From: Legionella maioricensis | Lineage (GTDB): Bacteria; Pseudomonadota; Gammaproteobacteria; Legionellales; Legionellaceae | Assembly (NCBI RefSeq): GCF_023618015.1 | Contig: NZ_JAJKBJ010000025.1 | Location: forward strand, 1 to 40,480 | Length of the DNA: 40,480 nt | Direction: 5' to 3' | Shown: one piece after another, positions 8,253 through 16,415 of the stretch | How positions within the stretch are numbered: the stretch's first letter is position 1 | How the letters are laid out: each line of letters begins with the position of its first letter | Made by a program: the position numbers and the translations under genes | Notes under the pieces: generated by a model | The model's database searches: none | The model's input: only the letters and a program-made list of their open reading frames with translations | Told to the model about the DNA's origin: nothing

Positions 8253-9506
8253 CTATCCCATAAAAGCATGTAATAGCTTATAGGATATAATCGTCAGAAT
8301 TGACGCGGCAGGCAGGGTTAGTACCCAGGACATAAAGATGTTACGGATGACGATGAGATTTAAAGCGCCAATACCTCTTGCCAAGCCCACGCCAAGTACA
8401 GCACCTACCAGGGTTTGCGTTGCAGACACAGGAATACCTGTACTGGTAGCAACAACAACTGTTGTGGCCGCCGATAGTGTTGCTGCGAAAGCGCGACTGG
8501 GGGTTAACGCGGTAATCGCGCTACCTACCGTTTCGATTACTTTTCTGCCATACATCAATAAGCCGGTGATTACCCCGACAACGCCAAATAAAATGATCCA
8601 TGCTGGGTAATTATTGGCATCAAAGGCTTGATGAGAGTGCATGACCAGGCTGTGGACTATGGTCAACGGACCTACGGCCAATGCCACATCATTTGAGCCA
8701 TGAGCAAAAGCCATAGCACAAGCAGTCATTGCCATTAATACCGCAAAATATTTTTCCACCTGGATGAAGCGTTCACGGCGTCTTATTTTAGGATGTTCTG
8801 GGATACGTTTGATAAAGATCATCCCAATAATAGTAATAATAATACTGGTCGCAAGGGTGACTGCCAAATCTTGTTTAAAATTCAAATGGATATCAAAATG
8901 GTTGAGTCCTTTAAAGACGGTGATAAAAGACAAGATAGAGCCAATTAAAAAGAGATAAATAGGTATATAAAGTTTAGCCTTTGCCAGAGGATTGCTTTTT
9001 ACAAAAATAGTTTGTTGAATGCTAATAAACAATGCATAGGCTGTGATGCCGGAAATAATGGGGGAAGTAACCCATCCTATAGCGATATGACCGACCTGAT
9101 TCCAATGTATTGCATCTGATCCGAGTACCAGGCTTCCAAACCCAACCATTGAACCGACTAAAGCATTGGTAATGGATACGGGAACGCCAAGATAACTGGC
9201 CAGATTCATCCAAATGGTGCAGGCAAATAAAACACAAAGCATGCCTTCAATGAGGATTAAAGGTTGATCAGATAATTGACTGGTATTAATGATGCCGTCA
9301 CGCATTGTTTCCGTAACCCCACTACCGCCTAAAAAGGCCCCAGCGAATTCAAAAATTATTGCAATAAGCATGGCTTGTTTTACGGTTACGGCCTTTGAAC
9401 CCATGGTGGTACTCATGACATTGGCTAAGTCATTGGCACCGACGCCCCACGTCATCAAAAAGCAAAGAATAATAGCAATAGCGAAATAAATAAGTGAATA
9501 ATCCAT
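8253..9506 (-). CDS. pitA: Inorganic phosphate transporter, PiT family
   Basis: The 417-residue inner-membrane protein has about ten hydrophobic segments. The two inverted PiT signatures are visible: GVGANDLANVMSTTMGSKA near residue 22 in the N-terminal half and AFAHGSNDVALAVGP in the second half. PiT proteins import phosphate, often as a neutral metal-phosphate complex, driven by ion gradients. The DUF47 gene begins upstream on the same strand and ends 9 bases before this start, so the two form an operon. This pairing is common, and the DUF47 partner is thought to regulate or assist the transporter. Some relatives transport sulfate or other anions, but phosphate is most likely. Confidence 0.88.
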   Translation of the reverse strand: MDYSLIYFAIAIILCFLMTWGVGANDLANVMSTTMGSKAVTVKQAMLIAIIFEFAGAFLGGSGVTETMRDGIINTSQLSDQPLILIEGMLCVLFACTIWMNLASYLGVPVSITNALVGSMVGFGSLVLGSDAIHWNQVGHIAIGWVTSPIISGITAYALFISIQQTIFVKSNPLAKAKLYIPIYLFLIGSILSFITVFKGLNHFDIHLNFKQDLAVTLATSIIITIIGMIFIKRIPEHPKIRRRERFIQVEKYFAVLMAMTACAMAFAHGSNDVALAVGPLTIVHSLVMHSHQAFDANNYPAWIILFGVVGVITGLLMYGRKVIETVGSAITALTPSRAFAATLSAATTVVVATSTGIPVSATQTLVGAVLGVGLARGIGALNLIVIRNIFMSWVLTLPAASILTIISYKLLHAFMG

Positions 9507-9515
9507 AGAAGTTGA

Positions 9516-10187
9516 CTACCGGGCTATGAGAATTTGAAGGCGACCACCAACTGTCTGAGCATGATCGGCCAATTCGCCAGTCCACTGGACCAGCTTGTAC
9601 AGGAACACTATATCTATTGCAGATAGCTCTTTTTCTAAGTCAAAAATGCGATGCCTCATATTAGCAAGTCTTTCATCACAATCATGCTCAATTTCATCAA
9701 GGGTGAGGATCATTTCTTCAACAATTTTAACTTCACTTCCCCTGAATCCTGTTTCGAGTAATTCATCCAGTTCATTAATGGCTTTGCATGCTTGTTTTGA
9801 AGCATCCAGACAGCGGTGTAAAAAAGGCATAAAAGCAGGGACTAATGGCTCAGGAATCATCATTTTCCTGCTCATAATCAATCCGGCAATATCTTCAGCC
9901 TTATTGGGAATTCGATCTTGTGCGCTAAGAAGTTCTAATAAATCAGTACGGGAAACGGGTAAAAAAAGTCCAGTAGGCAAATGAAGACGTAAATCACGTT
10001 TGATTAAGTCTGCCTCTTTTTCCAGGGTAACTATTTTATCTTTTATTTTTTTTGCAGCTTTCCAGTCTTTCTTTAGTACGGCTTCAAAAAATGGATACAG
10101 TTGTTTGGCACATTGGTATGCTTTTCGGATGTGTTGTTCTATAGGCTTTATTGGTGAAGGCCCAAACATATTGAATATGCTACCCAT
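9516..10187 (-). CDS. DUF47 (PhoU-like) partner of the phosphate transporter
   Basis: The 223-residue, all-helical soluble protein belongs to the DUF47/TIGR00153 group, distant relatives of PhoU. It opens with the typical FGPSPIKPIEQH segment and continues with paired helices rich in Glu, Asp and Lys. Typical conserved pieces are LLELLSAQDRIPNKAEDIA and LDEIEHDCDERLANM, whose acidic residues may bind metal as in PhoU. It is the first gene of the operon with pitA. Met1 is used here; Met7 would also fit the family start. The role in controlling phosphate uptake is inferred from the family and context. Confidence 0.85.
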   Translation of the reverse strand: MGSIFNMFGPSPIKPIEQHIRKAYQCAKQLYPFFEAVLKKDWKAAKKIKDKIVTLEKEADLIKRDLRLHLPTGLFLPVSRTDLLELLSAQDRIPNKAEDIAGLIMSRKMMIPEPLVPAFMPFLHRCLDASKQACKAINELDELLETGFRGSEVKIVEEMILTLDEIEHDCDERLANMRHRIFDLEKELSAIDIVFLYKLVQWTGELADHAQTVGGRLQILIAR

Positions 10188-10342
10188 GGTATTTATATCT
10201 CTTATAAAGATAAGTTGGGGGGGATTATACCCAAACTTTGCACAGAACTAAACTACTGATTATACCTCCTTGCGAAGGGGATAATAGTGCTACAATTGAT
10301 AATAAGGATTTATTGATAATCAATCTACAGGGAGTGTTCATA

Positions 10343-11110
10343 ATGAAGCAATGGTGGATAGGGTTGTTGCTGCTTATAGCCAGTAATGCGTTCTCACAAA
10401 GCTTAATGACAAAAGTGATTGAGCTAAATTATTTACCAGCCAATAAAGTCATTGAATTAATTCAGCCTTTATTACAATCCGGTGAGAAAGTGAGCGGTTC
10501 AGGACAAACCTTAATTGTCAAAGTAGCCCCTGAAACACTGACTCAAATTAGAACCATATTGCACCAAGTGGATGTACCTCCTGTTACTTTTAATATATCA
10601 ATCTATCAAGGCGATCCTAATTGGCTCAGTCCCCAAAACAGTAACTCGGTCAGTTATAGTACCCAACCTCGCTCAGAACAGGTACGCAGCCAATCAGTAA
10701 AAGTAATGAGTGGGGAGTCAGCCTTTATTTCTACAGGTGAGGAAGTGCCCATTATTACCTCTGTTGGGACAGACTTCTATACAGGAGCCAGTATCTCTTA
10801 TGAACAGCGTAACATCCGCAATGGTTTATTAGTATCTCCTGTTTTAAAAGGTTCTCAGGTTAAGTTGAAGTTAAAAAGAATTCGAGAACAAGTGAATGCA
10901 GCTGGTGGTCAGCAATTTGATAATCAAAATTTAAACACAACAATAATGGCTCCCTTAAATAAATGGGTTTCCCTGGGAAGTGCGGAAGGAGGACAACAAG
11001 CTGATTCCTCCTCTAGATCTTATTCTGCAGGAAGAACCTATTCTCAAAGTTCAACATTATATATTAAAGTTTCAATAATAAATGCCATGCCATCAGGAGC
11101 GACTAAATAG
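10343..11110 (+). CDS. Exported protein with secretin N1-like domain, no secretin barrel
   Basis: The 255-residue protein starts with a signal peptide (KQWWIGLLLLIASNAFSQ). Residues about 20-85 follow the secretin N-domain pattern VIELNYLPANKVIELIQPLL, then GQTLIVKVAPETLTQIRTIL and HQVDVPP. The rest is strand-rich, with a Ser/Gly/Gln-rich tract near 225-240, and is too short for an outer-membrane secretin channel. The start at 10343 is preferred over the upstream in-frame one because it gives a signal peptide and has AGGGAG seven bases before it. The gene is alone, divergent from the phosphate operon. It could be an accessory periplasmic protein of a pilus or type II-like machine, but no such genes are nearby. 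Confidence 0.65.
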   Translation: MKQWWIGLLLLIASNAFSQSLMTKVIELNYLPANKVIELIQPLLQSGEKVSGSGQTLIVKVAPETLTQIRTILHQVDVPPVTFNISIYQGDPNWLSPQNSNSVSYSTQPRSEQVRSQSVKVMSGESAFISTGEEVPIITSVGTDFYTGASISYEQRNIRNGLLVSPVLKGSQVKLKLKRIREQVNAAGGQQFDNQNLNTTIMAPLNKWVSLGSAEGGQQADSSSRSYSAGRTYSQSSTLYIKVSIINAMPSGATK

Positions 11111-11246
11111 TTGAGAGGCGCATGACATGGATGTATCCGGCTTAGGTTTTGTAGCACTCGGCGCTAAATGATTGAGATTTAATTTTCACCAATGTTATTT
11201 GTTTATTTAAATATCTATCTGACGAAATTATGTTCCATTTATGGTG

Positions 11247-11281
11247 TATAATAGAATTAAATACTGACAAAGTTTAGGGGG
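11247..11281 (+). promoter_or_regulatory. Probable -10 box and strong ribosome site before algH
   Basis: TATAAT lies at 11247-11252 with no good -35 hexamer. AGGGGGA lies at 11275-11281, five bases before the ATG at 11287, and fixes that start. The transcript would carry algH and ruvX. Confidence 0.4.
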
Positions 11282-11286
11282 ATCTG

Positions 11287-11850
11287 ATGGCTATTATAAG
11301 CTCGCTAGCTAATCACATGCTAATTGCTATGCCTTCGTTAAAAGATCCTAACTTTGAGCGAACAGTCATTTACCTTTGTGAACATCATGAACAGGGGTCC
11401 GTTGGATTGATAATTAACAGACCCATGCAATTCCCTTTGGCTATAGTTTTCGAACAATTGCAAATTGAACCTATTCGTTTGGAACAAAATCGGTTGCCTT
11501 TAATGTTTGGGGGACCTGTTCAACCGGAGAGAGGGTTTGTTATTCATAAACAAATGGGTGGTTGGCGCTCCAGCTTGTTTTTACAAGATGAGGTGACGGT
11601 TACTACTTCAAATGATATTATCCGGGCAATTGCGGATGACAGAGGGCCAAAAGACGTTTTGGTAACTTTAGGGTACGCTGCCTGGACTGAACATCAATTG
11701 GAAAAAGAAGTGATGGATAATGTGTGGTTGGTTTGCCCCTATAAGTCAGAAATTCTTTATGAAGTGCCTTTTGAAGCGCGTTGGGAATATGCTGGATCAA
11801 CTTTGGGAATTAAAATGAATCAACTTAGCTCTTGTGCTGGCCATGCCTGA
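11287..11850 (+). CDS. algH: YqgE/AlgH family protein (UPF0301)
   Basis: The 187-residue cytosolic protein has the standard UPF0301 order: ANHMLIAMPSLKDPNFERTV, then YLCEHHEQGSVGLIINRP, FGGPVQPERGFVIHK and LGYAAWTEHQLEKEV. Length matches the family. Biochemical function is unresolved; Pseudomonas AlgH was linked to alginate regulation. It overlaps the next gene, ruvX, by 8 bases. This algH-ruvX pairing is widely conserved in gammaproteobacteria and supports both calls. The ribosome site just upstream is strong. Confidence 0.92.
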   Translation: MAIISSLANHMLIAMPSLKDPNFERTVIYLCEHHEQGSVGLIINRPMQFPLAIVFEQLQIEPIRLEQNRLPLMFGGPVQPERGFVIHKQMGGWRSSLFLQDEVTVTTSNDIIRAIADDRGPKDVLVTLGYAAWTEHQLEKEVMDNVWLVCPYKSEILYEVPFEARWEYAGSTLGIKMNQLSSCAGHA

Positions 11851-12262
11851 TGGTGTTTATTTAGGTTTTGACTTCGGTTATAAACGCATTGGAGTCGCTG
11901 TAGGTCAGCGATTAACTTGTAGTGCTTCTCCTTTATCAACTCTGGATGCCAAATTAGGTATTCCTGACTGGAATGTCGTGCAAAAAGTGATAACCCAGTG
12001 GAACCCGGAAGCTTTAATAGTGGGTATACCGACATGTATTGATGACACTGAGTTATATACTACGTCGGCGGCACGTCGTTTCGCTAAACAATTACGCAAG
12101 CGTTTTGCTTTACCAGTTCATTTAGTAGATGAGCGTCTTTCTACGGTAGAAGCCAGAGGACAATTATTCGAACAGGGCGGTTATCGTAAACTTAAAAAAA
12201 CGGCCATAGATGGTATCGCTGCGTGTATTATACTTGAGCAGTGGTTACAATACCCAGAATGA
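11843..12262 (+). CDS. ruvX: Putative pre-16S rRNA nuclease (YqgF/RuvX family)
   Basis: The 139-residue protein has an RNase H-like fold. The acidic active-site strand is YLGFDFGYKRIGVAVG (residues 5-20). The later motifs VGIPTCIDD, VHLVDERLSTVEA and AIDGIAACIILEQWL hold the remaining conserved Asp and Glu residues. YqgF is reported to process the 5' end of 16S rRNA precursor. The ATG at 11843, inside the end of algH, puts the catalytic strand where it lies in E. coli; an upstream GTG would add three residues. Translational coupling with algH is likely. Confidence 0.92.
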   Translation: MPDGVYLGFDFGYKRIGVAVGQRLTCSASPLSTLDAKLGIPDWNVVQKVITQWNPEALIVGIPTCIDDTELYTTSAARRFAKQLRKRFALPVHLVDERLSTVEARGQLFEQGGYRKLKKTAIDGIAACIILEQWLQYPE

Positions 12263-12384
12263 CCTTGTTGGCAAGAACAAGTATGGAAAAAACCTTTAAA
12301 ATATTCCTATACTTCGTGTACACTGCGTTTTTTCATATTTTTTGTTCCTTTATTAACCGTTTGAAGAAAGTCAAATGAGGTTTT

Positions 12385-13278
12385 ATGAATCATTTTCTTG
12401 AAATAAGCCAGTTATCACGACAACAAATTGAATCCATACTGCAACGGGCCTTGGCGTTTAAGCAACAAGCACATTATCCCTCCTATTCTCAACATACGGT
12501 AGCCAATTTGTTTTATGAAAACAGTACGCGCACCCGGGTGAGTTTCCAAATGGCAGCAAATCATTTATCCATGCCAGTAATCAATCTTGATTTACAGAAT
12601 TCCTCAGAGAACAAAGGCGAAATAATAGAAGATACCATTCAGACTTTAGCGGCTATGGGGATTCAATATTTTGTGATTCGGCATAAACAAGAGGGGATAC
12701 AGCAACAACTGGCTAACACGTTGGGAAATGCAGTCCATATAGTGAATGCTGGGGATGGAACTCATGCTCATCCCAGTCAGGCTATTCTTGATATGATGAC
12801 TATTATCGAGCAAAAGCCACAGTTGGATCAGTTAAAAATTGCTGTTTTAGGAAATATCAAACACTCTCGTGTTGCTAATTCCTTTCAAAGCATCTGTAAT
12901 AAATTAGGAGTCGGTGAGTTGGTCTTGATTGCTCCTGAAATTTGGCAACCTCAAAGTCTTGATTACGGTCGAGTAACTAATAATTTAGTAGAGGGTTTGA
13001 CTGATGCTGACGTTGTGATTTGTTTACGAGTGCAGCGTGAACGTTTAATGGAAACAGAACATTTAGATTTGGAGTCCTATAGACGAGATTTTGCTTTAAC
13101 TCAAAAAAGTCTGGCTTATGCCAAGCCTTACGCTATGGTCATGCATCCTGGGCCAATGAATCGCGGAGTCGAGATAGATACGGATGTCGCTGATGGAAAT
13201 CACTCGTTTATTTTAAAACAGGTGGCGAATGGTGTATATGCGCGAATGGCCATTTTCGAATCTTTGATTTTAAATTGA
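12385..13278 (+). CDS. pyrB: Aspartate carbamoyltransferase catalytic chain
   Basis: The 297-residue enzyme joins carbamoyl phosphate to aspartate in the committed step of pyrimidine synthesis. The carbamoyl-phosphate loop is FYENSTRTRVSF (residues 43-54, STRTR at 47-51). Further conserved parts are HPSQAILDMMTI, CLRVQRERL and MHPGPMNRGVEI, which support the aspartate enzyme over ornithine carbamoyltransferase. It is slightly shorter than the E. coli chain. No pyrI or pyrC follows, so it may lack a regulatory subunit here. GAGG just upstream supports the start. It follows algH-ruvX on the same strand with a gap of about 120 bases, a common neighbour order. Confidence 0.94.
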   Translation: MNHFLEISQLSRQQIESILQRALAFKQQAHYPSYSQHTVANLFYENSTRTRVSFQMAANHLSMPVINLDLQNSSENKGEIIEDTIQTLAAMGIQYFVIRHKQEGIQQQLANTLGNAVHIVNAGDGTHAHPSQAILDMMTIIEQKPQLDQLKIAVLGNIKHSRVANSFQSICNKLGVGELVLIAPEIWQPQSLDYGRVTNNLVEGLTDADVVICLRVQRERLMETEHLDLESYRRDFALTQKSLAYAKPYAMVMHPGPMNRGVEIDTDVADGNHSFILKQVANGVYARMAIFESLILN

Positions 13279-13355
13279 CCCATGTTGCAAATATATTTTA
13301 TTGGTTAATTTGATAAGTTTTCCGAACTTTTCACATAGGGCTAATACCAGCCTCT

Positions 13356-13739
13356 TTATTTTGGTGGCTGGATAATTAATTCATCGCGTTCTGTGATGGG
13401 TTTGCCTTGTTTGGTGGCACAAGAATTAATTATCAGTTTGTCGCCTGCAGTGCCTATACAATAAACCATAAAACCTGAGGGAGTATAAAAAATGATACTT
13501 ATCTTTCCTTTAGCGGATTTTCGTTCATCATCGGTATGGACATGACATTTGTAATTTAGGGGATTGGGGTATTTGCGAAGTTCATCGAGGCTACATTTCA
13601 TAAACTCAGGATCTATTTTATCTGCTGCATCGTAACAAGTCTGTATTTTAGCAATAGCCTGATCTGTATATACATCTGCCAGAGCCAAGTGGTAGGGTAA
13701 AGTAATCAGAATAGAGAGAGTTAATTTGATAAGGTTCAT
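13356..13739 (-). CDS. Small exported cysteine-containing hypothetical protein
   Basis: The 127-residue protein has a clear Sec signal peptide (IKLTLSILITLPYHLALA, residues 4-21). The mature part carries five cysteines (in KIQTCYDAA, FMKCSLDE, NYKCHVHTD, MVYCIGTAG and NSCATKQG), suggesting disulfides in the periplasm. A beta-rich core (KISIIFYTPSGFMVYCIG) is visible. I do not recognise the family. It is a single gene, convergent with pyrB. A 6-bp hairpin (CCAGCC/GGCTGG) overlaps its 3' end. Confidence 0.6.
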   Translation of the reverse strand: MNLIKLTLSILITLPYHLALADVYTDQAIAKIQTCYDAADKIDPEFMKCSLDELRKYPNPLNYKCHVHTDDERKSAKGKISIIFYTPSGFMVYCIGTAGDKLIINSCATKQGKPITERDELIIQPPK

Positions 13740-13876
13740 TTTATTGTAAATTTAGTCCATTGTGTTTTAAGTATATACTTCTTTTGAAAAAGAAGTGAAT
13801 GAAAACACTTTAGCCCTTCCATGTCTTGCGATTTCTCCGAGATCGACACAATAGACCCAACCTGCCGTCATGCTGG

Positions 13877-13938
13877 GCGTTAGCGAGAGATTTCTGAAAT
13901 GGGCACTGTGTTCTATTCAGAAGATCTCTCGCTAACGC
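13877..13938. repeat. Long inverted repeat in the spacer before the DUF255 gene
   Basis: The left arm at 13877-13898 (GCGTTAGCGAGAGATTTCTG and on) pairs with the right arm at 13916-13938 (TTCAGAAGATCTCTCGCTAA and on) with one or two bulges, around a 17-base loop. It may be a REP-like dispersed element. The rest of the 321-base spacer (13740-14060) holds only the tandem repeat listed next. Confidence 0.6.
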
Positions 13939-13960
13939 TCGAGATGGCGTGAATTATGGC

Positions 13961-14000
13961 TCGAGAATATGTGAATAGGCTCGAGAATATGTGAATAGGC
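13961..14000. repeat. Two tandem 20-bp units
   Basis: The unit TCGAGAATATGTGAATAGGC occurs twice in a row without mismatch, followed by a decayed third start (TTGAGAAGG). It lies between the long inverted repeat and the next gene. Confidence 0.7.
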
Positions 14001-14060
14001 TTGAGAAGGTGATTAATATTTAACGCTAATCTAATTTAAATTCTAGGGAGATAGAATTCG

Positions 14061-16070
14061 ATGTCTAACCAACTTGCAAAAGAATCCTCACCCTATCTTC
14101 TTCAGCATGCAGATAACCCCGTAGATTGGTATCCCTGGGGAGAGGAAGCATTTAATCGCGCGCGCAAAGAAAATAAGCCTGTTCATTTGTCCGTTGGTTA
14201 CAGCGCCTGCCATTGGTGTCATGTTATGGCTCATGAATCATTTGAAAATCCTCATATAGCTCGATTAATGAATGACCATTTTATTAATATTAAAGTAGAT
14301 CGCCAGGAACGTCCGGATATTGATGACATATATCAAAAAGTGGTGCAAATGATGGGGCAGGGTGGGGGCTGGCCGTTGACGGTGTTTATGACTCCAGCTC
14401 GAGAACCATTTTTTGGTGGAACCTATTTTCCTCCTGTGGAAGGATACGGTCGACCGGGATTTGCCCAGTTATTACTTACTCTAAGTGATTTATGGTTAAA
14501 TAAACGCTCGGAACTGGATCGCTATGTTGCACAATTTTTGCAAGGCTATACCCGGCTTGACTCTCACTTAAATATCAGCAAATTATCTAAGGAAAAAGAT
14601 ACCCCACTTACTGCGGCACTTTTCTTTGCAAACAATACGGATGGTAAACATGGTGGTATGAATGGTGCTCCTAAATTTCCTATTCCGTCTTGTTATAACT
14701 TGATTTTACGCCTCTATTCTCGAACTCATGATCCGGTACTCCTTAAATCTTTGGAGTTAACCTTGAATGGTATGGCAAATGGGGGCATTTATGATCACCT
14801 GGGTGGTGGTTTTGCGCGCTACAGTGTGGATGAACAATGGTTGGTTCCCCATTTTGAGAAAATGCTTTATGACAACGCCCAGCTGGTGAGCTTGTATGCC
14901 GATGCTTATCGTCTGACGGGTCATAAAAAATGGAAGCAGATTTTTGAAGAAACCATTACCTACGTGTTGCGCGATATGACCCATCCTGAGGGCGGGTTTT
15001 ATGCCAGTGAAGACGCTGACAGTGAGGGGGAGGAAGGTAAGTTTTATGTATGGACTGTTGCCGAAGTAAAGGCAGTGCTTGGCCAGTCAGACGGAGCGAC
15101 TGCTTGTCGAATTTATGGAGTTACTGAACAAGGCAACTTTGAAGACCATAAGAATGTGTTACATCGTCCTGTTACGCTTAATGCTGCAGAAGAAGAGCAA
15201 TTGCAGAACCTTCGTCAATTGTTATTTGACGCTCGCGAAAAGCGAGTTCGCCCTGGACGTGATGAAAACATCATAGTCAGTTGGAATGCGCTCATGATTC
15301 AGGGCTTATGCATGGCGTATCAGGCAACTGGGAATACTAGCTATCTTGCCGCAGCTCGAAAGGGGGCAGATTTTATCGCTGAAAAAATGACTATGCCAGA
15401 TGGTGGTTTATATCATGTGTGGCGTGAAGGAGTACCTAAAATTGCTGGCTTTCTTGATGATTACGCGTTTTTAGCAAATGCTTTGCTCGATCTCTATGAG
15501 TCCAGCTTTTTACCTCGTTATTTAACGCGTGCTATTCATCTGGCTGAGCTCATCTTGGAAAAATTTTGGGATAAGGGTTTTTATTTTACTCCTGCAGACG
15601 GTGAACAGCTGGTCCATAGACCTCGAGCGCCTTATGACAATGCTTGTCCCTCAGGAAATTCCAGTAGTGTGTTCGCATTGCTTCGATTACACGAGCTGAC
15701 CGGGAAAAAATCCTATCTTGAATATGCACAGCAGGTGCTGGGTCAATACAATGCTGCCGCGTCTCAAAATCCATTTAACTTTGCCCATTTTCTTGCCGCA
15801 CTTGATTTTATGCAGTCTTTACCCGTAGCAATAGTGTTTGCCGGAGAACGCTCTAAGCAAGGCTTGAAGCAACTTATTGGGGTGACTCACCGTACTTATT
15901 TACCTTCAAGAATACTTGCTTTTGCCGAGGATGTTTCCATTGGCCAGGGGAAAGAGGCTGTTAATGAACAGGCTGCTGCTTATCTTTGTAGAAACCATAC
16001 CTGTGAACAGCCATTAACGAGTTCAGAGGTACTAAAAGCTCGACTTTTAAAATTAGGGTCTGCTCTGTAG
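14061..16070 (+). CDS. DUF255 thioredoxin-fold protein (YyaL/SPATA20-like)
   Basis: The 669-residue protein has the DUF255 N-terminal thioredoxin-like domain. [20 protein letters not shown] comes first, then the CxxC-type motif [15 protein letters not shown] (C50 and C53), then [14 protein letters not shown] and [11 protein letters not shown]. The remainder is an (alpha/alpha)6 barrel with typical pieces [44 protein letters not shown] and [10 protein letters not shown]. Such barrels resemble N-acyl-glucosamine epimerases and glycoside hydrolases. The cellular role of the family is not settled. The start is supported by AGGGAGA. It is a single gene of full normal length. Confidence 0.9.
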   Translation: MSNQLAKESSPYLLQHADNPVDWYPWGEEAFNRARKENKPVHLSVGYSACHWCHVMAHESFENPHIARLMNDHFINIKVDRQERPDIDDIYQKVVQMMGQGGGWPLTVFMTPAREPFFGGTYFPPVEGYGRPGFAQLLLTLSDLWLNKRSELDRYVAQFLQGYTRLDSHLNISKLSKEKDTPLTAALFFANNTDGKHGGMNGAPKFPIPSCYNLILRLYSRTHDPVLLKSLELTLNGMANGGIYDHLGGGFARYSVDEQWLVPHFEKMLYDNAQLVSLYADAYRLTGHKKWKQIFEETITYVLRDMTHPEGGFYASEDADSEGEEGKFYVWTVAEVKAVLGQSDGATACRIYGVTEQGNFEDHKNVLHRPVTLNAAEEEQLQNLRQLLFDAREKRVRPGRDENIIVSWNALMIQGLCMAYQATGNTSYLAAARKGADFIAEKMTMPDGGLYHVWREGVPKIAGFLDDYAFLANALLDLYESSFLPRYLTRAIHLAELILEKFWDKGFYFTPADGEQLVHRPRAPYDNACPSGNSSSVFALLRLHELTGKKSYLEYAQQVLGQYNAAASQNPFNFAHFLAALDFMQSLPVAIVFAGERSKQGLKQLIGVTHRTYLPSRILAFAEDVSIGQGKEAVNEQAAAYLCRNHTCEQPLTSSEVLKARLLKLGSAL

Positions 16071-16237
16071 GTATTTTGAATATCGTGGGGAAAATAAATA
16101 CCGCCCTTAAGATTAGCCCAAGAGCTGTTTTTATTCGCGAAGTCGAGAGTCTACTCTTAAAGACAGCGTCGCGTGGTATTCGAAACAGATTATCATAGCC
16201 GCCAACTTAAGAAGATTTTTCCTTCCTGTAATTCGCA

Positions 16238-16334
16238 CCGTTCGGGCTGAGGAGACGCGTAGCTTCGTCTCGAAGCCCAACCGGTCCTGATGTGAGACTT
16301 CGAGACGGCGTGAACGCCTCCTCAGTCCGAACGG
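16238..16334. repeat. Nested REP-like inverted repeat
   Basis: The outer arms CCGTTCGGGCTGAGGAGACG (16238-16257) and CGCCTCCTCAGTCCGAACGG (16315-16334) match at 18 of 20 pairs. Inside them, CGTCTCGAAG (16266-16275) and CTTCGAGACG (16298-16307) match perfectly. It lies in a 345-base spacer between convergent genes that holds no gene. The outer arm is related to the repeat at 29550-29593, so this is a dispersed family. Confidence 0.75.
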
Positions 16335-16415
16335 TTCATAATTAACCTATAAATCATAATTATTATCAAAAATTAGTCTTAATCCTGGCGACTATGGGTC
16401 CCCCCTTTTAAAAAA

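Noticed and set aside
8338..8610. 90-codon plus-strand frame antisense to pitA
   Set aside because: It lies wholly inside the strongly supported pitA gene on the other strand, lacks a ribosome site, and has a composition expected from reversed membrane-protein codons.
9595..9984. 129-codon plus-strand frame antisense to the DUF47 gene
   Set aside because: It is a shadow of the conserved gene: a Ser-rich low-complexity product with no motif.
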